Assembly: GCF_020421205.1 (NCBI RefSeq)
Contig: NZ_JAIZZH010000007.1
Span: 62,001-126,000, forward strand
DNA: 64,000 bases
Direction: 5' to 3'
Source of the DNA: Hymenobacter pini
GTDB taxonomy: Bacteria > Bacteroidota > Bacteroidia > Cytophagales > Hymenobacteraceae
Of this stretch, positions 48,694 to 56,860 are shown piece by piece (within the stretch, counting starts at the first letter, position 1; each line of letters opens with the position of its first letter). Under the pieces are notes generated by a model. It had not been told where the DNA came from. It worked only from the letters and a program-made list of their open reading frames with translations, and made no database searches. The translations under genes and the position numbers were made by a program.

Positions 48694-48811
48694 AACCGTA
48701 GGAATTTATCGATGAACACACTGAATCAATATATAAATTTTAATAATTAATAAAAAAATAATACACTTAATTTTTAATCGTTTTTTAATAACGGCTTACC
48801 CATACAGCAAG
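48694..48811. other. AT-rich intergenic stretch
   Basis: Contains an almost pure A/T run (about 48729-48790, including AATATATAAATTTTAATAATTAAT) in otherwise GC-rich DNA. It lies between the end of the amino-acid permease gene and the start of PAP2, both on the minus strand. It probably holds the PAP2 promoter, but no TAnnTTTG box was identified, and the permease end has no hairpin. Confidence 0.6.
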
Positions 48812-50254
48812 CTAGCTTTCCTCAACAGGTTTTTTCTGACTGGATGATGCGAATGGCCAGCGCCCCAACCGGCGGCTCCACAACAGGAATACGCCTGCCC
48901 CCAGGGCCATCATCAGCAAGGCGGCCACTTGGAAGGAGATAAAAACGGGCTGGCTGAACAGGGTTACGCTAACGCCCTCCTGAATACTCCAGAACACCCA
49001 CAACCACACGGCCACGGCTACCAGCACGGGCAGCGGGTACAGTGGCATTCGAAACGGCAGGTCGGCCGCACCGCGCCGACGCCGGAGCAACACTACCCCA
49101 ATAGCCTGCCCCACAAACTGCACCAGAATGCGCATGGCCAGGATGGCGCTTATAACCTCGCCTAGCTTGAAGAGCAGGCTGAACACGAAGCCCACACCGC
49201 CCAGCAGCAACAACGACACGTGCGGAAATTGCTTGGTAGGGTGAGTGCGGGCGAATACCGGCAGAAACTCCCCGTCGGCGGCGGCGGCGTATGGGATGCG
49301 CGAGTAACCCAGCAGCACCGCAAACAAGGAGGCAAACGCCACCCACAGCACCAGGGCCGTAGCGGCTTTGGCGGCCGTGTCCCCGTATAGCCGCTCTACA
49401 AATGTGCTGACGATAAACTTGGACTGGGCGGCTTCCTGCCAAGGAATGACGGAGCCCACGCTCCAGTTCAGCAGCAGGTACAACGCCATAATACCCAGAA
49501 TGCTCAGAAAAATGCTGCGCGGAATCAGCTTGTGTGGCTCCTGCACCTCGCCGCCCAAGTGGCACACGTTGTAGTAGCCCAGATAGCTGTAAATAGTTTT
49601 AACAGTAGCCTGACCCATGGCTACCGACAGCAGCATACCCGGCAACTCGCCTACTCCGCCAGTAGGCAGCCACGCAACGGGCTGCGTGGCGTGGGTAAGC
49701 CCCCCAAAAATCAGCCAGGCCATGAGGGCCAGCACGCCCAGCCAGAGCAATACGCCCAGCCGGCCAACGTCCTCAATACGGCGGTACAGCAACCCAATGA
49801 GCAGCAACACCACCGTGCCCGATACCAGTTTGGGCTGCCACCACTCCGTGAGCGGCACCAGGTAGCCGAAGTATTGCGCAAAGCCAATGGCCCCGGAAGC
49901 CACCACCAGCGGAGCCTGCACCAGCGTCTGCCACACGTACAGAAACGACAGCAGCCGGCCCCAGGTATGCTCGCCGTACGCCAACTTCAGAAACCGGTAC
50001 GAGCCGCCAGCTTCCGGGTGCGCCGCTCCCAACTCGCTCCAAATCAAGCCATCTACTAGGCTGAGCGCTGCTCCTACCACCCAGGCCAGCATAAAGTTGG
50101 GGCCCATGAACCCCATGACCAGCGGCAGAGTCACGAAGGGGCCAATGCCAACCATGTCAATCATGTTGAGGGCCGTGGCCTGCACCAGCCCCAGCCGGCG
50201 GCGCAGGGGCGGGGTGGCGGGCGGAGTTGCTGGAGGCGGGGAGAGGTTGGGCAT
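48812..50254 (-). CDS. APC-family amino-acid permease
   Basis: A membrane transporter of 480 residues with about 12 helices. Family marks are the first-helix loop ALNMIDMVGIGPFVTLPLVMG and GLIWSELGAAHPEAGGSYRFLKLAYGEHTWG. The conserved YSYLGYYNVCHLGGEVQEPHKLIPRSIFLSI follows helix 5, and SRIPYAAAADGEFLPVFARTHPTKQFPHVSLLL helix 8. The N-terminus is Pro-rich and cytoplasmic. Amino acids or amines are likely substrates; which one is not predictable. Divergent from the first CDF gene. No TAnnTTTG box was found within 100 nt upstream. Confidence 0.9.
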   Translation of the reverse strand: MPNLSPPPATPPATPPLRRRLGLVQATALNMIDMVGIGPFVTLPLVMGFMGPNFMLAWVVGAALSLVDGLIWSELGAAHPEAGGSYRFLKLAYGEHTWGRLLSFLYVWQTLVQAPLVVASGAIGFAQYFGYLVPLTEWWQPKLVSGTVVLLLIGLLYRRIEDVGRLGVLLWLGVLALMAWLIFGGLTHATQPVAWLPTGGVGELPGMLLSVAMGQATVKTIYSYLGYYNVCHLGGEVQEPHKLIPRSIFLSILGIMALYLLLNWSVGSVIPWQEAAQSKFIVSTFVERLYGDTAAKAATALVLWVAFASLFAVLLGYSRIPYAAAADGEFLPVFARTHPTKQFPHVSLLLLGGVGFVFSLLFKLGEVISAILAMRILVQFVGQAIGVVLLRRRRGAADLPFRMPLYPLPVLVAVAVWLWVFWSIQEGVSVTLFSQPVFISFQVAALLMMALGAGVFLLWSRRLGRWPFASSSQKKPVEES

Positions 50255-50382
50255 GCAGAGAGAGGCTTGGAGTTGCTAAAGCTGCAGCCGCCTCAAATGT
50301 TCAGCGCACGGGTGCTGGCTATCCGTGCAGGCTAACCCCAACGGGCCCGGCCCCGTACCACTCTCGCACTTCAACGCAACCT

Positions 50383-51315
50383 ATGGCCGGTACATCTTCC
50401 TCCAAAATTGTGGTTTACGGGGCCATAGGCGCTAATCTGGCCATTGCGGCAGCCAAGTTTGTGGCGGCCTTTTTCACGGGCAGCTCCGCTATGCTGTCGG
50501 AAGGCATTCACTCCCTGGTCGACAGCGGCAACGGCATGCTCATTCTGCTGGGCCTAAGCCGGGCGGCTCGCCCCGCCGATGAGTCTCACCCTTTCGGGCA
50601 CGGCAAGGAGCTGTATTTCTGGACGATGATTGTGGCCGTACTCATCTTCGCGGTGGGTGGGGGCATGTCCATTTACAAAGGCTGGGAGCATATCAAAGAG
50701 CCTACTCCCCTCACCGACCCTACCTGGAACTACTGGGTACTGGGTCTGTCGGTGCTGTTTGAGAGCATCGCGTGCTTTCTGGCTTTCCGGGAGTTCAACA
50801 AAACACGCGGCGACGCCGGGTTCTGGCAGGCCCTGCGCGCCAGCCGCGACCCGGCCGTGTATGCCATTTTACTCGAAGATTTGGCGGCCCTGCTGGGCTT
50901 GGTAATTGCCCTGGCTGGGGTGTTTTTCGGGCACTTGCTGGGCAACGTGTATTTGGATGGGGCCGCGTCCGTGGCTATTGGGGTGCTGCTGATTGGCATG
51001 GCCATTTTTATGCTCAAGGAAACCCGGGGCCTGCTGGTGGGTGAGGGCGTGGACGCTGCTACCCTGGCCAGCCTGCGCCAGCTAGCCGCCGCCGACCCCG
51101 CCGTGGCCGCCATTCACCCGCCGCTGTCCATGTACCTGGGCCCCACCGATGCTTTTCTGGCCCTTGAGGTGCAGTTTCGTCCCCAACTCTCGGCCCAGCA
51201 GCTCGAGGATGCCGTGTTGCGGCTGGAGCAGGCTATCCGTAGCAAGCATCCCGAATTTAAGCGCATCTTCGTGGAGGCCCGCTCTCTGACGCCGGCTTCT
51301 CCGGCTCTGGCGTAA
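50383..51315 (+). CDS. cation diffusion facilitator transporter, copy 1
   Basis: An inner-membrane metal/proton antiporter of 310 residues. Helix 2 carries SEGIHSLVDSGNG with His and Asp of the transport site. HPFGHGKELYFW is the family loop, and helix 5 has YLDGAASVAIG with Asp only. The C-terminal cytoplasmic domain (about 205-300) ends EFKRIFVEARSL. Metal specificity (Zn, Fe, Mn or Cd) is not clear; the absence of a second helix-5 His is notable. The ATG at 50383 is chosen by the start of the first helix. A paralogue follows 45 nt downstream, so both are probably on one transcript. Confidence 0.9.
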   Translation: MAGTSSSKIVVYGAIGANLAIAAAKFVAAFFTGSSAMLSEGIHSLVDSGNGMLILLGLSRAARPADESHPFGHGKELYFWTMIVAVLIFAVGGGMSIYKGWEHIKEPTPLTDPTWNYWVLGLSVLFESIACFLAFREFNKTRGDAGFWQALRASRDPAVYAILLEDLAALLGLVIALAGVFFGHLLGNVYLDGAASVAIGVLLIGMAIFMLKETRGLLVGEGVDAATLASLRQLAAADPAVAAIHPPLSMYLGPTDAFLALEVQFRPQLSAQQLEDAVLRLEQAIRSKHPEFKRIFVEARSLTPASPALA

Positions 51316-51360
51316 TTTGGGCGGAGTTTCACTTTCTATTCTTCGTACCTACTCCTGCCG

Positions 51361-52326
51361 ATGGCAAATCCAAACTCTTCCAAAATGGCCCTGTTCGGGG
51401 GTATTGCAGCCAACGTAGGCATTGCCATCAGTAAGTTTGTGGCCGCCTATTTTACCAGCAGTTCGGCCATGCTTTCGGAAGGAATTCACTCGTTGGTAGA
51501 TAGCGGCAACGGCGTGCTGTTACTGTATGGCCTACGGCAAAGTGCCAAACCAGCTGACCGACGCCACCCTTTCGGGCGCAGCAAAGAGCAATATTTCTGG
51601 GGCTTGATTGTGGCCGTATTGATTTTTGCCATTGGCGGGGGCATGTCGTTCTATGAAGGCATCAAGCACATTGAGCACCCTGAGCCTCTTACCGATCCGC
51701 TGTGGAACTACGTGGTGTTGGGAGTAGCCATCCTGTTTGAAGGTTGGGCATTCTGGCTGGCGGCGCGGGCCCTTACCCAAGCAGGTGGCCCTACTGGAGG
51801 ATTTTGGCAGCAGCTGCGTACCAGCAAAGACCCGGCAGTATTTGCCTCGGTAATGGAAAACCTAGCGGCGCTGCTGGGCCTCGTTATTGCCTTGCTCGGC
51901 GTGTATTTTGGCCACGCTTTCAACAATCCCTACCTCGATGGCTCTGCCTCCATTGCCATTGGATTGCTGCTGATGCTGGTAGCTGTGTTTCTGGTACACC
52001 GCACCCGCAGCCTGCTAGTAGGTACCGGCATTGATGATGCTACCCTGGACAAGCTTTTAGAGATTGTGAATAAGCAGCCTGGTGTGGAAAACAGCCGGCC
52101 ACCTCTTACTATGTATCTGGGGCCTCAGGACGTGGTACTGGCCTTGGACGTGGATTTCCACGACCACCTCTCGGCCGGGGAAATTGAAGGCACAATCCGC
52201 AGCCTGCAACAGGCCATCCGAGCTAATTTTCCGGAGTTTAAGCGCATCTTCATTGAGGCCAAAAACCTTACCGACGACAACCACGACGCCTCCTCCACAA
52301 CCACTCAGGTCAGCCCGCAAATCTAG
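51361..52326 (+). CDS. cation diffusion facilitator transporter, copy 2
   Basis: A 321-residue paralogue of the preceding gene, nearly colinear: SEGIHSLVDSGNGVLLLYGL, then HPFGRSKEQYFWGLIVAVLIFAIGGGMSFYEGIKHIEHPEPLTDPLWNY. Helix 5 is YLDGSASIAIG and the end EFKRIFIEAKNL, plus a Ser/Thr-rich tail. The loop HPFGHGKE of copy 1 is HPFGRSKE here, so one His is lost. This may indicate different metal preference. Third-position base choice is less GC-rich than in copy 1, so the duplication is not recent. Separated from copy 1 by 45 nt. Confidence 0.9.
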   Translation: MANPNSSKMALFGGIAANVGIAISKFVAAYFTSSSAMLSEGIHSLVDSGNGVLLLYGLRQSAKPADRRHPFGRSKEQYFWGLIVAVLIFAIGGGMSFYEGIKHIEHPEPLTDPLWNYVVLGVAILFEGWAFWLAARALTQAGGPTGGFWQQLRTSKDPAVFASVMENLAALLGLVIALLGVYFGHAFNNPYLDGSASIAIGLLLMLVAVFLVHRTRSLLVGTGIDDATLDKLLEIVNKQPGVENSRPPLTMYLGPQDVVLALDVDFHDHLSAGEIEGTIRSLQQAIRANFPEFKRIFIEAKNLTDDNHDASSTTTQVSPQI

Positions 52327-52401
52327 ATTTGCCAGGCTATCCTGCTCACTGTCTGCCGGTTCATCCTGAACCGTTCTGGCGCCATTCGTTCCTGATCCGC
52401 T

Positions 52402-53604
52402 ATGCAAAACGAACTACTTACCGACTCTCCGTTCCGCTCTTTCTGGATGGCCGGCTTTGAATGCACCGACCAACAGAATGCCTTCGGTAACCGGGTTGAT
52501 TTTCTGACCCTGACCGGCCACCTGCAGCTGCTGAACGACGACTACCAGGCCATTCAGGAGTTTGGTTTATACACGGTGCGCGAGGGTATCCGGTGGAGCC
52601 AGGTAGAGAAAACCCCGTACCAGTACGACTGGAGCACGGTGCTGACGCTGCTGCAGGCCGGCCGTCGGCACGGCATTCAGCAGGTGTGGGACCTGTGCCA
52701 CTTCGGCTACCCCGACGATCTGACTCCCCTGCACCCCATGTTCGCGCGCCGCTTTGCGCACCTGTGCCGGGCGTTTGTAAAGTTCTACCGAGAGCATTGC
52801 CCCGAGGAAACCCTGATTGTGACGCCCATCAATGAGGTGAGCTTTATGAGCTGGCTGGGAGGTGACGTGCGCGGCACTTCTCCCTACTGCGTGGGACAGG
52901 GCTGGGAGGTGAAGCGGGGGCTGATGCGAGCCTACATTGAGGGCGTGGCAGCCCTGCGCGAGGCAGACCCCAGCATCCGGATTCTCACTACTGAGCCCCT
53001 CATTCACATTGTTCCGCGCCTGGGAGCCAGCCCCGCCGAAATCCGCCGCGTGCGGGAGTTTGATCTGAACCAGTTCCAGAGCGTGGATATGCTGGCCGGC
53101 CGGCTGTGCCCCGAACTGGGTGGCCGACCTGAGTACCTGGATTTGCTGGGCTTTAACTACTACTACGACAACCAGTGGCAGCATGAGCCCCGCCAAACCC
53201 TGGGCTGGGCCAATGAGTTGCACGACCCCCGCTTCCGTCCGCTGAGCGCCCTGCTGGAGCGCGCTTACCGCCGCTACAACCGCCCCGTGGTAATTACCGA
53301 AACCAGCCACCCCGGCCACGACCGGGCACCCTGGCTGCGGATGATTGCCACCGAGGCCGCTAAAGCCCTGCAAGCCGGCGTGCCGCTGCTGGGCGTGTGC
53401 CTCTACCCCATCATCGACCGGCCCGACTGGGACCACCTCACGCCCTGGCACCGGGCGGGCCTCTGGGATGCCGACGTTACCCAGTTGCTGCCTGGCCTTA
53501 CGCGCGAGCTGCACGAGCCCTCCGCCGATGCCCTGCTGTGGGCCCAGGAGCACGTGGCCGAGGCCCTGCCCCAACCGGTTGAACTCCTGCTCCCCACTGC
53601 CTAA
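52402..53604 (+). CDS. clan GH-A glycoside hydrolase (GH1-like)
   Basis: A 400-residue TIM-barrel hydrolase without signal peptide, so cytoplasmic. EFGLYTVREGIRWSQVE is an early barrel strand, LIVTPINEVSF has the acid/base Glu145, and VVITETSHPGHD has the nucleophile Glu300. DLLGFNYYYDNQW and PWHRAGLWD are typical of GH1-like proteins. It is shorter than standard GH1 beta-glucosidases and may form its own subfamily. Activity on beta-glycosides is likely; the substrate is unknown. It precedes a phospholipase-D-like gene by only 3 nt, so the two are co-transcribed and perhaps coupled. Confidence 0.82.
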   Translation: MQNELLTDSPFRSFWMAGFECTDQQNAFGNRVDFLTLTGHLQLLNDDYQAIQEFGLYTVREGIRWSQVEKTPYQYDWSTVLTLLQAGRRHGIQQVWDLCHFGYPDDLTPLHPMFARRFAHLCRAFVKFYREHCPEETLIVTPINEVSFMSWLGGDVRGTSPYCVGQGWEVKRGLMRAYIEGVAALREADPSIRILTTEPLIHIVPRLGASPAEIRRVREFDLNQFQSVDMLAGRLCPELGGRPEYLDLLGFNYYYDNQWQHEPRQTLGWANELHDPRFRPLSALLERAYRRYNRPVVITETSHPGHDRAPWLRMIATEAAKALQAGVPLLGVCLYPIIDRPDWDHLTPWHRAGLWDADVTQLLPGLTRELHEPSADALLWAQEHVAEALPQPVELLLPTA

Positions 53605-53607
53605 CGT

Positions 53608-54339
53608 ATGCCTACCGCTCCCCCCGCAAACGCCCTGTTGCAACAATTCCGGCAGGCCTTCGCCGATGTAAACCTTTCCTCCTCAGAAGCCCGCCACCTC
53701 CGCGACCAGCTCACCGGGTTTCAGCGGCAGCATGGCAATGTGGAAGCCCTACGCCACCAGCTGTTTGAGCTGGCGAAGGAGCACTTCAATACGTTTAAAG
53801 ACAAGGCGGTAATTGAGTGGCTGGAAGCAGCCAGCGCCCTGCTACCTCCTCCAGTTGCCGCGCCTTCGGAAGCCCCGGCGGGTGGCCGCGCCGGCAACGT
53901 TCAGGTGTATTTTAGCCCTGAAGATGAGTGCGTGGCCGCCATCCGCCAGTTTCTCATCGGGGCGCAGCACACGCTGGATTTGTGCGTGTTCACCGTGGCT
54001 GATGACCGCCTGACGGATGCCATTCTGACTGCCCACCAGCGCGGGGTGCGGGTGCGCCTGCTCACCGATGATGAAAAGCTGTTCGACCGGGGCTCGGACG
54101 TGCGGCAGCTGCGGGAGGCTGGCGTACTCGTGCGTACCGATCAATCCACGAACCACATGCATCACAAGTTTGCCGTGGCCGACAACCGGGCCGTGCTGAC
54201 CGGCAGCTACAACTGGACCCGCTCCGCCGCTGAGTTCAACCTCGAAAACTTCCTGATATCCGCCGACCCGTTCATTGTGGATCAGTACGCGGCCGAGTTT
54301 ACCCGGTTGTGGGAGCAGATGCACCCTTTTGAAGGGTAA
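53608..54339 (+). CDS. phospholipase-D-like protein with a single HKD motif
   Basis: A 243-residue cytoplasmic protein. Residues 1-85 are helical and without a named domain. Residues 97-240 form a PLD-like domain: VYFSPEDECVAAIRQFLIGAQHTLDLCVFTVADDRLTDAI, then H185-x-K187-x4-D192 (HHKFAVAD) and LTGSYNWTRSAAEFNLEN. A single HKD motif indicates a homodimer like the Nuc endonuclease or mitochondrial PLD6. Such proteins hydrolyse phosphodiesters in DNA, RNA or cardiolipin; which applies here is open. Its start is 3 nt after the GH gene stop. A terminator follows. Confidence 0.88.
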   Translation: MPTAPPANALLQQFRQAFADVNLSSSEARHLRDQLTGFQRQHGNVEALRHQLFELAKEHFNTFKDKAVIEWLEAASALLPPPVAAPSEAPAGGRAGNVQVYFSPEDECVAAIRQFLIGAQHTLDLCVFTVADDRLTDAILTAHQRGVRVRLLTDDEKLFDRGSDVRQLREAGVLVRTDQSTNHMHHKFAVADNRAVLTGSYNWTRSAAEFNLENFLISADPFIVDQYAAEFTRLWEQMHPFEG

Positions 54340-54359
54340 CACTTTATGAACTGAACGCA

Positions 54360-54396
54360 AAAACGCCGACCTCCTGATGCAGAAGGTCGGCGTTTT
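54360..54396. terminator. bidirectional terminator, 13-bp stem
   Basis: Perfect arms AAAACGCCGACCT (54360-54372) and AGGTCGGCGTTTT (54384-54396), with A and T tracts at the outer ends. Between PLD-like (+) and PA14-ricin (-) genes. Confidence 0.82.
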
Positions 54397-54422
54397 GTTG
54401 CGCGTAAGGCGTTAATCAAATC

Positions 54423-56027
54423 TTACTTGCCGCTGGCAGCACCTACCTCCGGCGCGTCGGCCGAGGGGCGACGGATGGAAATAAGCTGGCGGGTGTTGGT
54501 GATGCCCACCGTGAGGCTCAGGTAATAATCACCGGCGGGCAGGCCGGTAAAATCCAGTGTTTGGTGATGCGCTCCGGCCGCCTGTTTGCGGTAGTCGGAC
54601 ACGCGCACGGCCGTACCATTCTGGTTGTACAACACCCAGCCCATGGGCCGGGCCTCACCCAGCGTATACGACATCTGCATGACGCCGTTAGAAGGGTTCG
54701 GGTACACGCTCATGTTGTTGGCCCCAACGCCGGGCGTACTGGGTGCATTGGCCAACATGGGTTCTTCCATTGGCTTCACGGGTACCAGCTTCCACTGTTG
54801 GTTGGTGGCGCCGCTGTACTTCAGCTGTTGCAGCCCACCTTGAATGGTGTCGCCGTAGGTGAGCACCTTTTTGCGCACGTGGTGGGGCGTGAGCTTGTAA
54901 AACCCGTCGCCGGCATCTTCAATCTTCCAGCGCTGGTTGTAGCCGCTGTAGTACGTCCAAACGCTGAGCGGGGCTCCGTTGGAGGTGGAGCTACCCAGCA
55001 CTTCCAGCACCTTATTGCTCCCCGGTGACACCAACCGGTACAGTCCTTCGCCGGCAGGCTCAATGCGCCACTGAGCTTCTTCCTTTACCCCGGCGGCCTG
55101 CGCGGCCAGCTGCTCAGCGCGGGTGGCCGGGCGGCCCTGGTCTACCTTTAGCGGCCGCCCCGTGGAGCGAACCGTCAGCATATACAGCCCCGACAGGTCG
55201 GCGGGCATGGGTGCTTCGGCTACTTCCTTGGTGGGTTTCGGGGGTTTGACAGGCTTGGGGGCCTTTTCCGCGGGAGCGGGCTTGGCAGGTTTGGCCGGGG
55301 CCTGGGCTACTGGTTTAGCAGCAGGCTTAGCGGCTTTTTCAGCCACGGCTGCTTTGGCTGGCGCGGCGGGCTTGGCGGCGGGTTTAGCCGGGGCGGCCGG
55401 GTTAGGCGTGGGCACTGCTTTGGCTTTTGCCACGGGCGGCGGCCCGGCGGGGTCCGGCGTCATAGGGGAGCCCAGCGGATACAGGTTGCCCGAAGGAATG
55501 ACCTGCGCTACCTGCCCGGGCGGCACCCACTGCAGCTGAATACCGGCGCTACCATCGGCATCATTATACTCCAGCTTAATGGTGGTTTTTTCGCCGGCAG
55601 CCAGCGTTACGGTAGCATCATCGAGGTTGGTGGGCTTGCGGCCGTTCCAGGTATCCAGCACTTTCTTGCCATTCACCCACAGCCGTACTTCATCAGAGGT
55701 AACGGCTACAAACCGGTAGCGGCCAGTGGCCGGTGCCGCCAGCAGCCCTTCCCACCGCACCGAGAAATTATCGGCCGGCAGCTCGGGCGCGGGTGCGGCG
55801 GCACCCCATTTAAAATCAATAACCGCATCCTGGCGCTTAAGCACCGGCGCTCCGGCCAACGACCCGTTGTTGAAGTACGAGGCCGTTAGCCCGGTACCCC
55901 ACCCCTGTACCGGCACGGCCGGAGCCGCGGGCCCCACGGGGCTCCGGAGTGATTTGGTAGCTGCTGCGGGCGACAGAAAACCCGTCAGGCTCACCCCCAA
56001 AACAGAGCAAAAAAGTAAATACCGCAC
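54423..56027 (-). CDS. secreted PA14-ricin lectin protein with T9SS sorting domain
   Basis: A 534-residue exported protein. Order: signal peptide (1-24, ending SPAAATK); PA14 carbohydrate-binding domain (about 45-190: GLTASYFNNGSLAG...LPADNFSVRWEGLLAAPATGRYRFVAVTSDEVRLWVNGKKVLDTW). A linker of about 80 residues rich in Lys, Pro and Ala (about 200-280) follows. Then come a ricin-type beta-trefoil (about 290-420, with QWRIEPAGEGLYRLVSPGS and QRWKIEDAGDGFYKLTP) and a type-A C-terminal domain (MSVYPNPSNGVMQMSYTL...). No catalytic domain is seen; a surface or secreted lectin is likely. The start is a GTG at 56027. Confidence 0.85.
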   Translation of the reverse strand: MRYLLFCSVLGVSLTGFLSPAAATKSLRSPVGPAAPAVPVQGWGTGLTASYFNNGSLAGAPVLKRQDAVIDFKWGAAAPAPELPADNFSVRWEGLLAAPATGRYRFVAVTSDEVRLWVNGKKVLDTWNGRKPTNLDDATVTLAAGEKTTIKLEYNDADGSAGIQLQWVPPGQVAQVIPSGNLYPLGSPMTPDPAGPPPVAKAKAVPTPNPAAPAKPAAKPAAPAKAAVAEKAAKPAAKPVAQAPAKPAKPAPAEKAPKPVKPPKPTKEVAEAPMPADLSGLYMLTVRSTGRPLKVDQGRPATRAEQLAAQAAGVKEEAQWRIEPAGEGLYRLVSPGSNKVLEVLGSSTSNGAPLSVWTYYSGYNQRWKIEDAGDGFYKLTPHHVRKKVLTYGDTIQGGLQQLKYSGATNQQWKLVPVKPMEEPMLANAPSTPGVGANNMSVYPNPSNGVMQMSYTLGEARPMGWVLYNQNGTAVRVSDYRKQAAGAHHQTLDFTGLPAGDYYLSLTVGITNTRQLISIRRPSADAPEVGAASGK

Positions 56028-56246
56028 AAGCTGAGAGGCGTTGAGTGTAGAAAGACAAAGGCGCTGTCGGGCTTCTGGGAACTACCCAAAAATGTAGGAA
56101 CAGATTTATATTTTTCCGATTCCGACCCTACTAATATACGCCTTTTTTTTGCGTGGCTGACACCGCCCAAGGGTTACAGCCTTCCCGCTACTTTCACGAA
56201 ATACGCTCAATACGGCTCTACAACGGTTTTTTGGGGCCGGATTTCA

Positions 56247-56254
56247 TATTTTTG
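56247..56254 (+). promoter_or_regulatory. candidate -7 box (TATTTTTG) for ogt
   Basis: Exact TAnnTTTG, 28 nt upstream of the ATG at 56282. It sits inside the longer open frame from 56153 and so supports the shorter protein. No -33 TTG at standard spacing. Confidence 0.5.
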
Positions 56255-56281
56255 GATTTCTCCACGTACCCACTCCTTTTC

Positions 56282-56788
56282 ATGACGGAAGCCAGCGCTA
56301 TTATGGCTACTCCCCTGGGCCCGCTGCAACTGCAGGGCACGGATGCCGGGCTGCGGACCGTGCAGTTTGTGCAGCCCCAGCAGGCAGCTCAGCCGCTACC
56401 AGCCCCCACTCCCGCCTCGCAGGTGCCCGAGTGCCTGCGCGAGGCACACCGGCAGCTGAACGCCTACTTCGGGCACGAGCTACAGCAGTTCTCGCTGGCT
56501 ACGGACATTGCCACAGGCACTGAGTTTCAGCGGCGTGTGTGGGCCAGCCTCCCGGAGGTAGGGTACGGCCGCACAGCCTCCTACCTGGATGTAGCCCGGC
56601 AACTGGGCAATACCGGCGCCGTGCGGGCCGTAGGCGCGGCCAACGGTCAGAACCCCTTGGCAATCGTCTGGCCCTGCCACCGCATTATTGGGGCTGGCGG
56701 CCAGCTGACGGGCTACGCTGGCGGGCTTTCTCGCAAACGCTGGCTGCTGGATTTTGAACGCCCGGTCATCCAAACCAGCTTGTTCTAG
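56282..56788 (+). CDS. ogt: methylated-DNA--protein-cysteine methyltransferase
   Basis: Repairs O6-alkylguanine by transferring the alkyl group to its own Cys. The 168 residues contain an N-terminal ribonuclease-like domain (MTEASAIMATPLGPLQLQGTD), the helix-turn-helix segment GYGRTASYLDVARQLGNTGAVRAVGAANGQNPLAIV, and the acceptor motif PCHR with Cys132. GYAGGLSRKRWLLDFER ends it as expected. The start at 56282 is supported by the promoter box and by homology; a longer frame is rejected. It is not next to adaptive-response genes. Confidence 0.93.
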   Translation: MTEASAIMATPLGPLQLQGTDAGLRTVQFVQPQQAAQPLPAPTPASQVPECLREAHRQLNAYFGHELQQFSLATDIATGTEFQRRVWASLPEVGYGRTASYLDVARQLGNTGAVRAVGAANGQNPLAIVWPCHRIIGAGGQLTGYAGGLSRKRWLLDFERPVIQTSLF

Positions 56789-56805
56789 GTTTTACCTAAT
56801 AGCGG

Positions 56806-56844
56806 AAGGGGGCGGGCTCACTAATTGAGCATGCCCCCTTTTTT
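56806..56844. terminator. terminator between ogt and the repeat protein gene
   Basis: Arms 56806-56820 and 56826-56840 pair except for two central positions (AAGGGGGC and GCTCA segments), followed by a T6 run on the plus strand to 56844. Confidence 0.75.
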
Positions 56845-56860
56845 GTCACTTGCAGGTGGG

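Noticed and set aside
52567..53646. Minus-strand open frame of 359 codons
   Set aside because: Opposite to the GH-A hydrolase, which has catalytic Glu residues and correct motifs; the mirror frame has none.
56153..56281. N-terminal extension of ogt by 43 codons
   Set aside because: It includes the -7 box, and the added residues do not resemble the family.
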